From Armatimonadota bacterium (GTDB taxonomy: Bacteria > Bacteroidota > Ignavibacteria > OLB7), in the NCBI GenBank assembly GCA_020850315.1, contig JADZEY010000015.1, forward strand, positions 1-40,066: a DNA stretch of 40,066 nucleotides, in the 5' to 3' direction. Shown here one piece after another: positions 23,219 through 33,378 of this stretch (positions are counted from its first letter, which is position 1; each line of letters opens with the position of its first letter). The notes beneath the pieces were generated by a model, which saw only the letters and a program-made list of their open reading frames with translations, ran no database searches and was not told where the DNA came from. The position numbers and the translations under genes were made by a program.

Positions 23219-25303
23219 CTACTTCCCAACCTTCCCCTTCACCCCCTCGCTCAATCGCCACTCGGCATCGCGCGATTGCACGGTGTACTCGTACTCTCCG
23301 GAAGGATCAACGTACCAATCCTTGAACTCACGCTCGGTGCTTTTTGGTTGCGCTATCGTTCGCTTCTCGCCGGTCTTTCGTTCTGTTCGGGTTATCACGT
23401 AGCCAGCAACGGTTGCTGCTGGTGCTTCCCACTGGATTCGCAGGTGGTTGGCCCCAGGCTCCACCGTCACTGAACGGGGCGGGGCAGGGCGTTCCTGGCG
23501 GCGATAGCTGACCGGTACAGGCTTGGATTGCCCCCCCTCGTTGCCGGAAGAATCAACCGCAGAAAGTGAGTAGAAGTAGCGTCCGTCGGCGGCAAGCGGC
23601 TCGGTAAACTCAGCCCCGGAAGTTTCGCCAACACGCTGGGGTTTTCCGTTTGCATCATTGCTTCGGTACACCCGATACCGCGCAACGTCACGCTCGCTGT
23701 TCGGCATCCAGCGGAGGGTTGCCTTCCCGTCGTTCACCTCCAATCCAGTGATCGTTGGGGCGGTGGGGGGGGCCACATCGGGCATTCGCGCAACGATCAT
23801 CGCCGATGGTTTTGAGCGGTTGTAGCTTCGGTCAATCGCCGTCACCACGTAGCCGTAGGCCGTCTCCGATTGGCGCGGCAAGCGGTCAACAATGCTGGTT
23901 GCGGCAACAATCGAATCGTTCAGCAGCAAGCGGCTGATGCGGGCATCGTCCGACGAACGCTCAACCTGGTATCCAAGCAAGTCGCGCTCGCGGTTCGGCT
24001 CCCAACGAATGGTGATGCTGCCGGTGTCGGCAACCGCCACAACACCGGTTGGCGGTGCGGGGGGCGTTGCGTCAAGTGCCCGGTAGCTTACCGTGTCCGA
24101 TGTCTCGCTTTCCAAGCCGTTGGCCCCAACCGTCCGGGCGAAGTAACGATACTCGCTCCCCTCCGTCACCGAAAGGTCCACCCACTCCCCAGCGCGGAAC
24201 CGCGTGGCCGATAATGCAGGGCTGACCTCACGAAATTCTTTCTCCTGGGCGGTAACCTCAATCCTGTACACCCGCAACTCCGCAACCCCCGTTTTCGATT
24301 GCGGAACCCACGTCACCCTTGCGCTTCCGGCAAAATCTTCCACGGCAATGCTCTGTGGCGGCGGCGGGATTTCGCCGCTTCCTGTGGTGATCTCCACCGT
24401 CACGCTTGGCTGCCCTTCAATCCCAAAAGGGTTCACCGCGCGGATGTGGTAGAAGTATGTTTTGCCCGGTTCAAGGTATTCATCGCTGAAGGTTTGTTGA
24501 TTCTGATCCTGCGGCGATTGGTCGGATGAAACGTTGATCGGCAACAGCGCGGTGGTGTTGATCTGCTGGAACGGGCCAAGCACGTTTTCGGCACGGTAGA
24601 TATTCCACGTGATGACTTGGCCCTGCTGCTGCAACTCCGGATCCCGTTCCCAACGGAGCGTCGCGCTGCGGTCGCCCGGTTCGCCAAGAAGATCCGCAAC
24701 GGGGGGGATGGTGTCCGGTTCGGTTCCAACCGGGTTGCTGATCCCAAGCTCACGCTCGGCCCCGCCGACGATTGCGGTGATCCGATACTCAGCATCGCTT
24801 CCGGCGGGGAGTGTGCTGTCGAAATAGAGTTCGCCCAGCAGCTTCCCAAACTCCGAGTTGACAACGCAAATGGCTTCAAACAGCCCGTTGTTTTGCCGAG
24901 ATAGCACGCGGTCGTAGTCGGCTGCGGTTAGGTCGCGGGGCGGTTTTGCGGCATCGAACAACGTCAGATAGAGGTCGGTTTTGAAGCCGGCAATTCGCTC
25001 GATCTCCTGTTGGGTTGTTGCCCGTTGCAGTGGCGTTGTTGTTAGCCGATTCCATTGGCCACCGGCTGTTTTTCGTTCAACATGATAGCCCGCAAACCCC
25101 GGTTGGCGGACCCCTTGCCAGCGCAGATGCACCCCCGTTTCGGTGCGGAAGGTGATGACCTTCGGCTGGGCGGTGGTGGCGGCGGCAGCCACCAGAAGAA
25201 GCAAGAGAATGGCAAACGGAGCGCGCTTCCCCACACGGGCATGATGTGCCATGCCCGTGTGAACGATGTGTGCAGCAAGTGCGAAGGTCTGTGTGGTGTT
25301 CAT
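23219..25303 (-). CDS. Secreted fibronectin type III-repeat protein
   Basis: About 694 residues from the ATG at 25303, which has an AAGGAG ribosome site 8 bases upstream and lies 19 bases past the preceding stop. In-frame upstream ATG codons would lie in the giant gene. A hydrophobic segment (PFAILLLLLVAAAATTAQ) acts as a signal peptide. The rest is a chain of FN3-like domains, for example VHLRWQGVRQPGFAGYHVER, ATLRWERDPELQQQGQVITW, SITIRWEPNRERDLLGYQVE and ATLRWMPNSERDVARYRVYR, with spacers rich in Pro and Thr. A final FN3 domain ends at the C terminus without a sorting domain. It is the third gene of the barrel/giant-coil/FN3 operon and may bind another surface component. Confidence 0.85.
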   Translation of the reverse strand: MNTTQTFALAAHIVHTGMAHHARVGKRAPFAILLLLLVAAAATTAQPKVITFRTETGVHLRWQGVRQPGFAGYHVERKTAGGQWNRLTTTPLQRATTQQEIERIAGFKTDLYLTLFDAAKPPRDLTAADYDRVLSRQNNGLFEAICVVNSEFGKLLGELYFDSTLPAGSDAEYRITAIVGGAERELGISNPVGTEPDTIPPVADLLGEPGDRSATLRWERDPELQQQGQVITWNIYRAENVLGPFQQINTTALLPINVSSDQSPQDQNQQTFSDEYLEPGKTYFYHIRAVNPFGIEGQPSVTVEITTGSGEIPPPPQSIAVEDFAGSARVTWVPQSKTGVAELRVYRIEVTAQEKEFREVSPALSATRFRAGEWVDLSVTEGSEYRYFARTVGANGLESETSDTVSYRALDATPPAPPTGVVAVADTGSITIRWEPNRERDLLGYQVERSSDDARISRLLLNDSIVAATSIVDRLPRQSETAYGYVVTAIDRSYNRSKPSAMIVARMPDVAPPTAPTITGLEVNDGKATLRWMPNSERDVARYRVYRSNDANGKPQRVGETSGAEFTEPLAADGRYFYSLSAVDSSGNEGGQSKPVPVSYRRQERPAPPRSVTVEPGANHLRIQWEAPAATVAGYVITRTERKTGEKRTIAQPKSTEREFKDWYVDPSGEYEYTVQSRDAEWRLSEGVKGKVGK

Positions 25304-25322
25304 TGGTTGATTTCTCCTTCGC

Positions 25323-28300
25323 TTAAATGCTTGCTGTGTATCCAACATCCACCGACTCATCCACCGTGAACCAAAGCACCGAACCACGCACGCGGGCCGT
25401 TCCGGTAAAGGAAACGGTGCTTGTGTTGGCAGCAAGCGTTGCATCCACGGCGATTGTTCCCGCAAGCAGATCAAGCATCCCAACCGGGGTGTCAAGGTTC
25501 ACATCCCAGGTCCCTTCAAACTTCAACTTGGCGGTCAGTGATTGATCTTTGTTGACGTACTTCAGTTTGGTCTTGATGGAAAGATGGAGGTCCACAATGG
25601 CGGTGGCCACAAGAAGCGAGAAGCTCTTGTTTAAGTCGTACCACAACCTCCCGTCGGCCTCAATCTTCTCCTCGGTGAACTCCAAGTTGGCCTCGGCTTT
25701 CACCTGCTTCAGCACCGCGCCCTCGATCTTCTCGCTGCGGATGTACTTCTGGCCATCGCGGTATTTGAAGTTGATCTTGCCGTTGAAGTAGAAGACCCCA
25801 CCCTCGGCATCGGGAAGGCCCACGAACATCCGCACGAATCCTTCCATCCCCGGCTTGTCGTTCCAGTACAACGTCAGTTGCCCTTCGCCGAACATATTTT
25901 CTTCCTGCTTCAGCAGCCACAGCTTGCCGTTCAGCGTGAAGTATTCGTCGGTCAGCACCATCGTCAAACGGCCAGCGAACACCTCGCCCGATGGCGCGTT
26001 CCCGATCCCCACAATCGCCTTGAACGACAGTGAGTTGGAGTTGCGTGGCGAGCCAGGCTGGTCGCCAACTGGTGGGGCGTAGTTCCAGCCAACGCCGCCG
26101 CCAAGCTCAAGCAACGCCAATCCGGTTTGCCCAAGCAGAACCCCTTTCAGCCCAAGCGACATCTCCACATACCAGTAGGTGAAGTTGCTCTTGTCGTCAA
26201 TGGCTTGCGTGCCGACGATGAATGACCCTTTGATCCCTTTATCCAGCAGCTTCTTGATGCCGATCTCGAACGCGCCACGGAACTCATTCCCGTTGTACGC
26301 CAGCTCGCCATCGAACTTCACCGCGCCATTCTCGAAGCTCAGTTTTGCTTCGTCCAACTTCACGGAAATCTCCGGGCCGGGGGCGATTGCGATTGAGCCT
26401 TTCAGCTTGTCAATGCCGATTGCGGGGATCATAAATCCGCCAGTCAACGATAGGCCGTACTCGCCCCCCATCGCCACAAATTTCACTTGATCCACCTCCA
26501 CCGTCAGTCGGTTGTTGAAGGTGATTGCCTTGTTGAAATTGAACTCCCCTTTCACCTCACCCTTGCTGTTGAACTCGAAGCCGTTGATGTCAATGTCGCC
26601 GAACTTTGTGCTGCTGATGACGGCATCCAATTTCAGCGTCCCCACCGACTCCTTTTCGTCGTAGATGATCTCACCTTTGCGCAGCGTGAAGACCGTTTGC
26701 AGCCGTGGCAGCGACACCGGGTTGTCGGTTCCGATGCTTGCTTTCCACTCGTCGCCGGTTTTGCCGATGCTGACGCGAAGTTTCCCCTCCATCGGTGCCG
26801 GAAGCGCGACTTCGCCAGCGAATGTTCCGCCGCTGAGTTCGCTCTTCTCAAAGTTGAGGCTTACCTCGTCGGCTTGGAACTCGTAGCCAGCATAGCCGAA
26901 GGTGAAGAACTTCCCTTGCAGTGCCACCTTCCCGCCAAAGCCTGCGTCGGCGGTGCCGATGTAGAAATCGGTGACGCTAAGGGTGCTTGGCGCGCCTTCG
27001 CGTCCGTTGAAGATTTGCGGCAGTTGCAGGCTGGCTTCGCGGATCAGCAGACCCTGCCAGTCGTCGGCCATCCCCTTGTCGCTTTTTGCGGGATGGAGGT
27101 CAATCGCAAACGATGTCCCTTCCTTCAGCGTGAATCCGGCAACGGCGATTTCTGGCACGTCGGAAACCTCGCCGTAGAAGTCCCCTTTGGTGTTCATCTC
27201 GGCGTAGAAACTGACAGGTTGTTCCAGCTTTGCGTGGCCCAGCTTGCCGCCAATTCCCGCGCCGCTTTCGGCACGGATCACCACCGAATCAAGCTCCACC
27301 GCAAAGCCAAGAATGTTGGCTTTCACAGCATCACCGCTTGGCTTCCACGAAACCGTTCCGGCGCTGGCGGTTGGGATTTCTTCGTCGCCCTCCTCCAGCA
27401 TCACATCGCTGATGGTTAGGGTAATATCCTTCAACTCGGTAATTAACATTCCGGCGGCGTTGATCTCGATTTTTCCGTTGCCGTTCACCGGCTCGCCGCG
27501 TGCTGGCGGGTCGTCGGGGATGATGACGAACAGGTCGCCCGGCACGCCAATCTTGAACTTTTCGATCTTGGCGGAATTGTACGTCCCCTCCACCACGAAC
27601 GGGCGCGAGACCGGTTTGTATTTCTCCTCCGGGTTTGCCTTCAGCGTGAGCGCGCCTTTTTCCGGCGGGTCCTGCACCACGGTTCTGGCAATGCCGAACA
27701 ACTCGGTTGTGGCCTCTTCGGGATCAACCTTGAAATCACCTGCTGGTTTGAAGAAGAGTTTTTCGCCAACCACCGAATCGCGGTTTTCATCCAGCAACCC
27801 GGCCACCGCAAAGACCTCGCTTTCGTAGTTGCCCTCTTCGGCTTCCGGCATTCCTTTCAGCACGTCGGGGGCCGAGCTTCCTTCCCAGACCTTCTTGGCC
27901 GCATCCCAAGCAACCGTTGGCGCGCCGCTGGTGAACCGGAGGAACTGCGGATAGAGTGGTGAGGTTGCGATGATCTCCTTTGGCGGAGGGCATTCGCCTG
28001 GGCGTTTCCACTTCGCCTCAATCTTGAATTTCGCGAAGCCTTCGCCAAAATGGAGTTCGGCTTTGGCGTAGCCGTCGCCATCGGTTTTTTTGGTGACGGT
28101 TGCGCTGGTTCCGTCAAGGCCGTAGTCCTTTGCTTCCCCTTCCAGCAGGGTGATGGTGAACTCCACATCCTCGCCTGGCCGCCCTTTGTGATCCCCTTTC
28201 ACCACCCGCGCTTTTACGGTATCAATCCGCTTGGGCCAGCCCACCAGCGAGTCTGGCGTTTCGATCAGCACGCCGGGGACAACTTCGGGGAGGGTTTCCC

Positions 28301-31300
28301 GCTCCACGGTGGGGTCGCCTGCAATCGCGCTGGCGATGTAGGTGGTTTTTACTGTCGCCTTTTTCTTGCAGTCGGGTTTGGGAACGTCAATCGTTTTCCA
28401 GAAAACACGTTGGTAATCTGCGCCGTTGATGTAGCTGCCATCGCCTCCCCAAAGGAAGGTGACAAGGTCGGCAATGCCGCCGCCGGTGCCGCCGGGGGGA
28501 AGGCACTTTTTGGGATCAACCGGAACGCAGACTTGCCTCCATGAATCGCCATCGCTTCCGCGGGCAACCATCCGAACAACATCGTCGGTTAGCACCGGTG
28601 CCGATGCCGGGATCACTGGCCACTCGGGCCACAGCGGTTCCCCTTTTTTGTAGATCAATGCAATGGTGCGCGGCTCCGGCATTTCAAGGGCTGGAGGAAT
28701 TGGCACAATCGGCCCCGGCGGAATAAATCCCACTTGCGGATTGCATCCGGCAAGCTGTTTTTTGGGCGCGATTTTTACGCTGGGATAGCTGTCGCTGAAC
28801 ACCGGAACACGGTCGCCAGGGTAGCGGAGTGTGGTGAGGATCGTCACGGTGTCGTCCTGTGCGCGGAAGCCATCCAACGGGCTGTCAACCGCCTTGATCG
28901 TCAGCTTCACTTCGTGGGTCACCACCTTGAACTCTTCATCCAACAGATACTGCCGCAGCGAGTCCTTCGCCGACTGAAGTTTCTTGCGTGCGTTCTGCAC
29001 GGTGTCCTTCATCGCTTTGGTGATGTCGTCGCGGCGGCGTAGCGCGCTGGCGATTTCTTCTTCAGCTTTTTTCATTGCTGCTTCGGCTTCTTTGGCTTGC
29101 TCCTCGGCGGCTTTCTTCTCCTCATCTTTTGATTTCACCGCGTCGTCGTCGTTCACTGCGTCGGCAATTTTTTCTTGGAATTGCTTCCGTGCGTCGTTGC
29201 ACTTCTCGATTTCCCCTTCGGCTTTTGCCAGCACCATTCGCCAGTAGTTCAGCCCTGTCAGAAGCTCCTCCATCTGCTCGTTCAACTCCACCAACGTGTC
29301 CTTTGCGTTGCGAAGCTCTTGCTGTTTTTTTACCAGTGATTCGCTGCGCCCAACCAGTGTGTCCTCGGCGGTGGCCGCCCGTTGCTGCGCCGATTGGTAG
29401 CTGCTGGCAATGCTTGCCACGCCGCTTTCCAGCGTGGTGATTGCCGTCTTCTTTGCGGCCACCGCGCCCTTTCTGCTGCTGACTTCTGCGTCGCTTGCAA
29501 TCTCGCGGCGGGCGTTGCTGCGTGCGGCCGCACGGCTTGCCGATTGCTGCGCGCGCGATAGGTCGTCCTCCAGCTCCTGAAGTTCGCGGCGGGCGTTGTT
29601 CAGTTCGGCGGTTCGCTCGGCAAGGGTGTTCTTGGCGTTTTGGCGCAAGCCTTCCTCGTAGCTGAGTTGTGCGCGGGCATCGTTCAGGTTGGTTTCCAGC
29701 GTTTCTATTTCCTTCTCCAAGCCTTCAATCCGCTGGCGTTGTTGCTCAATTTTTTGGGCAAGCGTCGCGCTGTCGGCCAGCCCTTCGCTGATTCGTTTTT
29801 CGGCGGTGTCCTTGTGTGCTTCGTTCCGCTCAAGGATGTCCAGCAGCCGGTTTTGGTAATCTTGGTACTCCTGTGTTTTGTTGTTTTTCAGCGTGGAAAG
29901 TTCGCGGTCAAGGTTGTTGGCTTCTTCCTCGGCTGTCTTCTTTTCGGCTTCGGCTTTTTTGTAGTTGGTCATCTGGCGGGCAATCCGCTCAAGCTCTTTT
30001 GTCAACTTCTTCTGCGCCCCAGCTTTGAACTCCTGCGCAATCACCAGGCCCCGCTCGGCTGCGGCAACGGAGTCCTTCAGTGCTGTGAACTTCGGCTCGT
30101 TCTTCAAGATTTCTTCCAGTGGCGGCGGGATGTAATAGACCAGCGCGCCTTCGGCAGTTTTGTTCCCTTCGGCCAACGTCTCCTTGCTTTTCTTCAAGTC
30201 TTCAAGCTGCTTTTTCAGCTTCTCCTGCTCCTTCTCCAGCGCGGCGATTTTTGCTACCAGTGGCTTCTGGGCATCCTCAATTTTCAGATCAAGAATTTCT
30301 TGGAATTTTTTCTGAAGCTCCGTCAGTTGCTTCTTCTCCGTTTCTAACTCAGCCTTGACTTGTTCCAGATGTTCTTTCAGGCGATTGAGCCGTGCTGTGT
30401 CGTTGTCAATCTGGGCGATGGTGTCGCGCAGGGCATCGGCAGCGCGAAGCATGGCATCGCGGCGTGAGTGGTGGCCGTGGCGTTCCACCAGATACGATTC
30501 CCGTTTCTGCTCAAGGTCGGTCTGGCGTGCTTTCACCAGCAGTTGGTATTCGCTTTCAAGCGTTGCCACCCGCTCGTTTTTGGTTGCGGCGGTTGCCAGC
30601 AACGCCGAACGGTCGGTTTCCAAGCCTTTGATGGTGGTGGTGTAGCTGCGGAGCGCGGCCTCGTAGTCGTCGCTTTTCCGCTCGACGGTTTTGGATGCGC
30701 TGTTGATTGAGCCTTCCTTTGCCGTAAGCTTTGTGCGTGTTGCCGAAAGATCGGCAAGAAGCGCGGGGCTAAGTTTGTAGGCTGATTTCAGTGCCGCATC
30801 AAGCGCGCCGTCATAGGCGGCGGCGGCGGCGTGGAGCGCGGGGAGGTCGCCAGTGCAGGCCGATTTCTTGTCGGCATCGGCAATGCCACTGCAAGTGAGT
30901 GCGGTTTTCAGTGCCGCCATCCGTGTGCGGAATGTGGCAAGCGCAGTGGTGCGGACTGCGGTGCTGGATGAGGCTAATCCACTTTCGGCAGCGTCGTTCA
31001 GTTTGTTCAGCGATCCCCCAAGCGTGGTTTGCGAACCAGGAAGGTGACGGCCAATGAAACTGCTGGCCGCAAGGTCCCAGGCCCGCTGTGCGTTGAAGTA
31101 GGCGCGGGCAACCGATGGGCCGTAGAGCTTCTTGTTCAGATCAGCAACCTTTTTCGTCTCGGCCTCACCGCCGCGTTTCAGCGATTCGTAGGCGGCGGTG
31201 GCTGCGGCAAGTTCGGCGGCGGCGTTGTCAACGGCGGTTTTCAGCCGCGCCGATTCGGTTTGGATGTCGCGCGTTTTGCGGGCCACGCTGCTGTCGGCAG

Positions 31301-33314
31301 CGGTGGCGGCGGTCCGGGCGGTGTTGATTTCCGTGAGCTTTGCGCGCTCTTCCGCCGTCGGCTTCCCGGCAAGGATTGCGTCCAGCGAGTCAATGGATTT
31401 TTTTGCGGCTGTGGCAATCGTGATGGAGTCGTTCCGGGCTTTCACCATTGCTTCCCGAAGCGATTTCAGTGTCCCCAGCGAGTCGTTGGTTGTTGTTAGG
31501 CTGTCGGTAGCCCGTTTCAGTTCGGCAGCAACGGAATCCAGCCGAATCTTGATCTGCTCAATCTGTTTTTCAGCATCTTTTTTCTGCGCTTCCAGCCGTG
31601 TGCGCATCGCGGCGGTGTCGGCTTTTAGTTGGTCTAACGAGTCGGCAATTTCGGCCAACCGCTTGGCAACGGCGGCAATGGAGTCGTCAGTTTTTTTCAT
31701 TCCATCCAGATCGAACGGAACGTTCAGCGAGCCTTTCCCTTCCAGCTTCCACTGGTAGCTTTCCACACGGTCGCGGACCGGCTTCCAGATTGAAGCAACC
31801 CCGCCTTCGCAATCAAGGCAGCGGAAGATTGCGTAGTCCATATCCACAGCATCGGCACGGAGCGGGACGGCGCGGGGGTAGGGGAACAAATCGGGTTGAT
31901 CCAGCATTGCCCCCAGTGAAATGCCCGGCCCCTTGTTGTTCTTTGGGGGAAGCGGGCTGCATAGTGGAGTTGTCGTCGTTGTCGGGATCGTATCAATCGT
32001 TGGAATTTCCGGCGGAAACTCAATCGTATCCAACTCGGTAACGGTGGGCGGGCGGGTGGTTCCACCATCTGTGCCGCCAAGCTCGTGTTCGAACGTGCCG
32101 CTGCACGTGCTTGCTGCCGAGTTTCCGCAGCGCACCGATGCCTCAACTTGGATAATTGCTTTCGCGCCCGCAGCCAATGTGAAGGGGAGTGTGATGATGG
32201 TGGATTGGCCGGTGGCAACAGCGGTATGGGTGGTTCCGTCGCCGTTTATCACCAGCACGCTCCATTTCACTTCAAGGACTGGCGGGCAGCCGGGGGGGCA
32301 GTTGGCGGTGACATCGGCTTTCACCTGAAGCCCGCTACCGATTGGCGTTCCGGGGGCATCGCCTGCCGAGCGTGTGGTCTCCACCCGCTCGACGCTTACC
32401 CCTTTAATCAGGCAGCTACCGGGGTTGCATTTCACCTCGGTGGTGTGGTCGGGGTTCTTCACGGTGAAGGTGAATGGCGCGGCGTAGCCGTTGGGGTCGG
32501 CCAACGTGCGGCCAGCTTCGTCCAGCGTCTGGACGCTCCAGATGTAGGGTTGATCGGGGCGCGGGCCAAGGATATCCGGCGGCCACAGCAGCGATGGAAC
32601 GCCGAATGTTTCGGCTTCCAGCACCGGGCGGTTGGCAAGGAACGCGGACATCGGTTGCTGCCCGGGCAACACCTCGAACACCCGCAGCACGTAGCGCGGC
32701 GGGGTTGGAGTCTGCGGAACAACAGGGGTCCAGGTGAAATTGATTCGGCTTGACTGCTCGGCATTCAGCGTGCTGTTGTTTGGCGGAAGCAGAAGCTGCG
32801 GCAGCTGGTAGCTGGTGACGGTGAAATTGGCGCAAGCATCGGGGGAGAGGGGTTGCTCGGTTTCGGCATCCACCACCCGCGAGCAGATGCGGTAGCTTCC
32901 CGCCGGGATTTTTCCCGATTGCACAATCGCTTGCTCCCCTTCGCCATACACCTTAATTGCCCGCACGGGGATGATGTTTTCGGCGTTGCAAACGAACGTC
33001 CCCGGGCCGTTCACCGACAGCACCGGCATATCCGGCATTTTGGTTTCGGCCTTCAGGTTCCCGTTCAGAAAAATCTGTGTTTTGATTTTGAACGTCAGGC
33101 GATTCGGCGTTGGGTTAATCACCTGAAAGGTCGCCGTCTCGCGCCGCTGCTGCCAGTCGGACAGGTAGGGCGAGGGGTTTGGCGACATGATAAGGTTCAC
33201 CTGAACGCCGCTGGTTTGGGCGTTCAGTGGTTTGGCAAACAGTAGTGGCAGTGCAATCAGCACAACCCTCGTCATCAACAGCCCGAACGTGCGGGGATGT
33301 ATCCATCGTTTCAT
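25323..33314 (-). CDS. Giant secreted coiled-coil and beta-rich protein (2663 residues)
   Basis: A signal peptide (VVLIALPLLFAKPLNAQ) is followed by an N-terminal beta-rich region (about 35-540) resembling the start of large Bacteroidota surface proteins (SPNPSPYLSDW...ATFQVINPTPNRLTFKIK, RICSRVVDAETEQPLSPDAC). Residues 535-1460 form a very long coiled coil rich in Ala, Glu, Lys, Asp and Arg (SIAAVAKRLAEIADSLDQLK, QQRQRIEGLEKEIETLE). Near 1690-1780 there is an invasin-like Ig domain (GRPGEDVEFTITLLEGEAKD). The last 760 or so residues are repetitive amphipathic beta-strands (FEFNSKGEVKGEFNFN) without a sorting domain. Middle gene of a three-gene operon: 64 bases below the barrel gene and 19 above FN3. 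No function is known. Reading frame intact throughout. Confidence 0.85.
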   Translation of the reverse strand: MKRWIHPRTFGLLMTRVVLIALPLLFAKPLNAQTSGVQVNLIMSPNPSPYLSDWQQRRETATFQVINPTPNRLTFKIKTQIFLNGNLKAETKMPDMPVLSVNGPGTFVCNAENIIPVRAIKVYGEGEQAIVQSGKIPAGSYRICSRVVDAETEQPLSPDACANFTVTSYQLPQLLLPPNNSTLNAEQSSRINFTWTPVVPQTPTPPRYVLRVFEVLPGQQPMSAFLANRPVLEAETFGVPSLLWPPDILGPRPDQPYIWSVQTLDEAGRTLADPNGYAAPFTFTVKNPDHTTEVKCNPGSCLIKGVSVERVETTRSAGDAPGTPIGSGLQVKADVTANCPPGCPPVLEVKWSVLVINGDGTTHTAVATGQSTIITLPFTLAAGAKAIIQVEASVRCGNSAASTCSGTFEHELGGTDGGTTRPPTVTELDTIEFPPEIPTIDTIPTTTTTPLCSPLPPKNNKGPGISLGAMLDQPDLFPYPRAVPLRADAVDMDYAIFRCLDCEGGVASIWKPVRDRVESYQWKLEGKGSLNVPFDLDGMKKTDDSIAAVAKRLAEIADSLDQLKADTAAMRTRLEAQKKDAEKQIEQIKIRLDSVAAELKRATDSLTTTNDSLGTLKSLREAMVKARNDSITIATAAKKSIDSLDAILAGKPTAEERAKLTEINTARTAATAADSSVARKTRDIQTESARLKTAVDNAAAELAAATAAYESLKRGGEAETKKVADLNKKLYGPSVARAYFNAQRAWDLAASSFIGRHLPGSQTTLGGSLNKLNDAAESGLASSSTAVRTTALATFRTRMAALKTALTCSGIADADKKSACTGDLPALHAAAAAYDGALDAALKSAYKLSPALLADLSATRTKLTAKEGSINSASKTVERKSDDYEAALRSYTTTIKGLETDRSALLATAATKNERVATLESEYQLLVKARQTDLEQKRESYLVERHGHHSRRDAMLRAADALRDTIAQIDNDTARLNRLKEHLEQVKAELETEKKQLTELQKKFQEILDLKIEDAQKPLVAKIAALEKEQEKLKKQLEDLKKSKETLAEGNKTAEGALVYYIPPPLEEILKNEPKFTALKDSVAAAERGLVIAQEFKAGAQKKLTKELERIARQMTNYKKAEAEKKTAEEEANNLDRELSTLKNNKTQEYQDYQNRLLDILERNEAHKDTAEKRISEGLADSATLAQKIEQQRQRIEGLEKEIETLETNLNDARAQLSYEEGLRQNAKNTLAERTAELNNARRELQELEDDLSRAQQSASRAAARSNARREIASDAEVSSRKGAVAAKKTAITTLESGVASIASSYQSAQQRAATAEDTLVGRSESLVKKQQELRNAKDTLVELNEQMEELLTGLNYWRMVLAKAEGEIEKCNDARKQFQEKIADAVNDDDAVKSKDEEKKAAEEQAKEAEAAMKKAEEEIASALRRRDDITKAMKDTVQNARKKLQSAKDSLRQYLLDEEFKVVTHEVKLTIKAVDSPLDGFRAQDDTVTILTTLRYPGDRVPVFSDSYPSVKIAPKKQLAGCNPQVGFIPPGPIVPIPPALEMPEPRTIALIYKKGEPLWPEWPVIPASAPVLTDDVVRMVARGSDGDSWRQVCVPVDPKKCLPPGGTGGGIADLVTFLWGGDGSYINGADYQRVFWKTIDVPKPDCKKKATVKTTYIASAIAGDPTVERETLPEVVPGVLIETPDSLVGWPKRIDTVKARVVKGDHKGRPGEDVEFTITLLEGEAKDYGLDGTSATVTKKTDGDGYAKAELHFGEGFAKFKIEAKWKRPGECPPPKEIIATSPLYPQFLRFTSGAPTVAWDAAKKVWEGSSAPDVLKGMPEAEEGNYESEVFAVAGLLDENRDSVVGEKLFFKPAGDFKVDPEEATTELFGIARTVVQDPPEKGALTLKANPEEKYKPVSRPFVVEGTYNSAKIEKFKIGVPGDLFVIIPDDPPARGEPVNGNGKIEINAAGMLITELKDITLTISDVMLEEGDEEIPTASAGTVSWKPSGDAVKANILGFAVELDSVVIRAESGAGIGGKLGHAKLEQPVSFYAEMNTKGDFYGEVSDVPEIAVAGFTLKEGTSFAIDLHPAKSDKGMADDWQGLLIREASLQLPQIFNGREGAPSTLSVTDFYIGTADAGFGGKVALQGKFFTFGYAGYEFQADEVSLNFEKSELSGGTFAGEVALPAPMEGKLRVSIGKTGDEWKASIGTDNPVSLPRLQTVFTLRKGEIIYDEKESVGTLKLDAVISSTKFGDIDINGFEFNSKGEVKGEFNFNKAITFNNRLTVEVDQVKFVAMGGEYGLSLTGGFMIPAIGIDKLKGSIAIAPGPEISVKLDEAKLSFENGAVKFDGELAYNGNEFRGAFEIGIKKLLDKGIKGSFIVGTQAIDDKSNFTYWYVEMSLGLKGVLLGQTGLALLELGGGVGWNYAPPVGDQPGSPRNSNSLSFKAIVGIGNAPSGEVFAGRLTMVLTDEYFTLNGKLWLLKQEENMFGEGQLTLYWNDKPGMEGFVRMFVGLPDAEGGVFYFNGKINFKYRDGQKYIRSEKIEGAVLKQVKAEANLEFTEEKIEADGRLWYDLNKSFSLLVATAIVDLHLSIKTKLKYVNKDQSLTAKLKFEGTWDVNLDTPVGMLDLLAGTIAVDATLAANTSTVSFTGTARVRGSVLWFTVDESVDVGYTASI

Positions 33315-33378
33315 TCCTCTTCATCTCCTCCGGTGTGTGGTTCCGGTGTGTTCTTGTTATGGTGTTCTGTGTGTTGGT

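Noticed and set aside
29640-30347. A plus-strand ORF of 235 residues that looks like a membrane protein (LLFGFGFFVVGHL).
   Set aside because: It is antisense to the coiled coil of the giant protein: Glu/Lys codons read backwards give Leu/Phe, which mimics hydrophobic segments.
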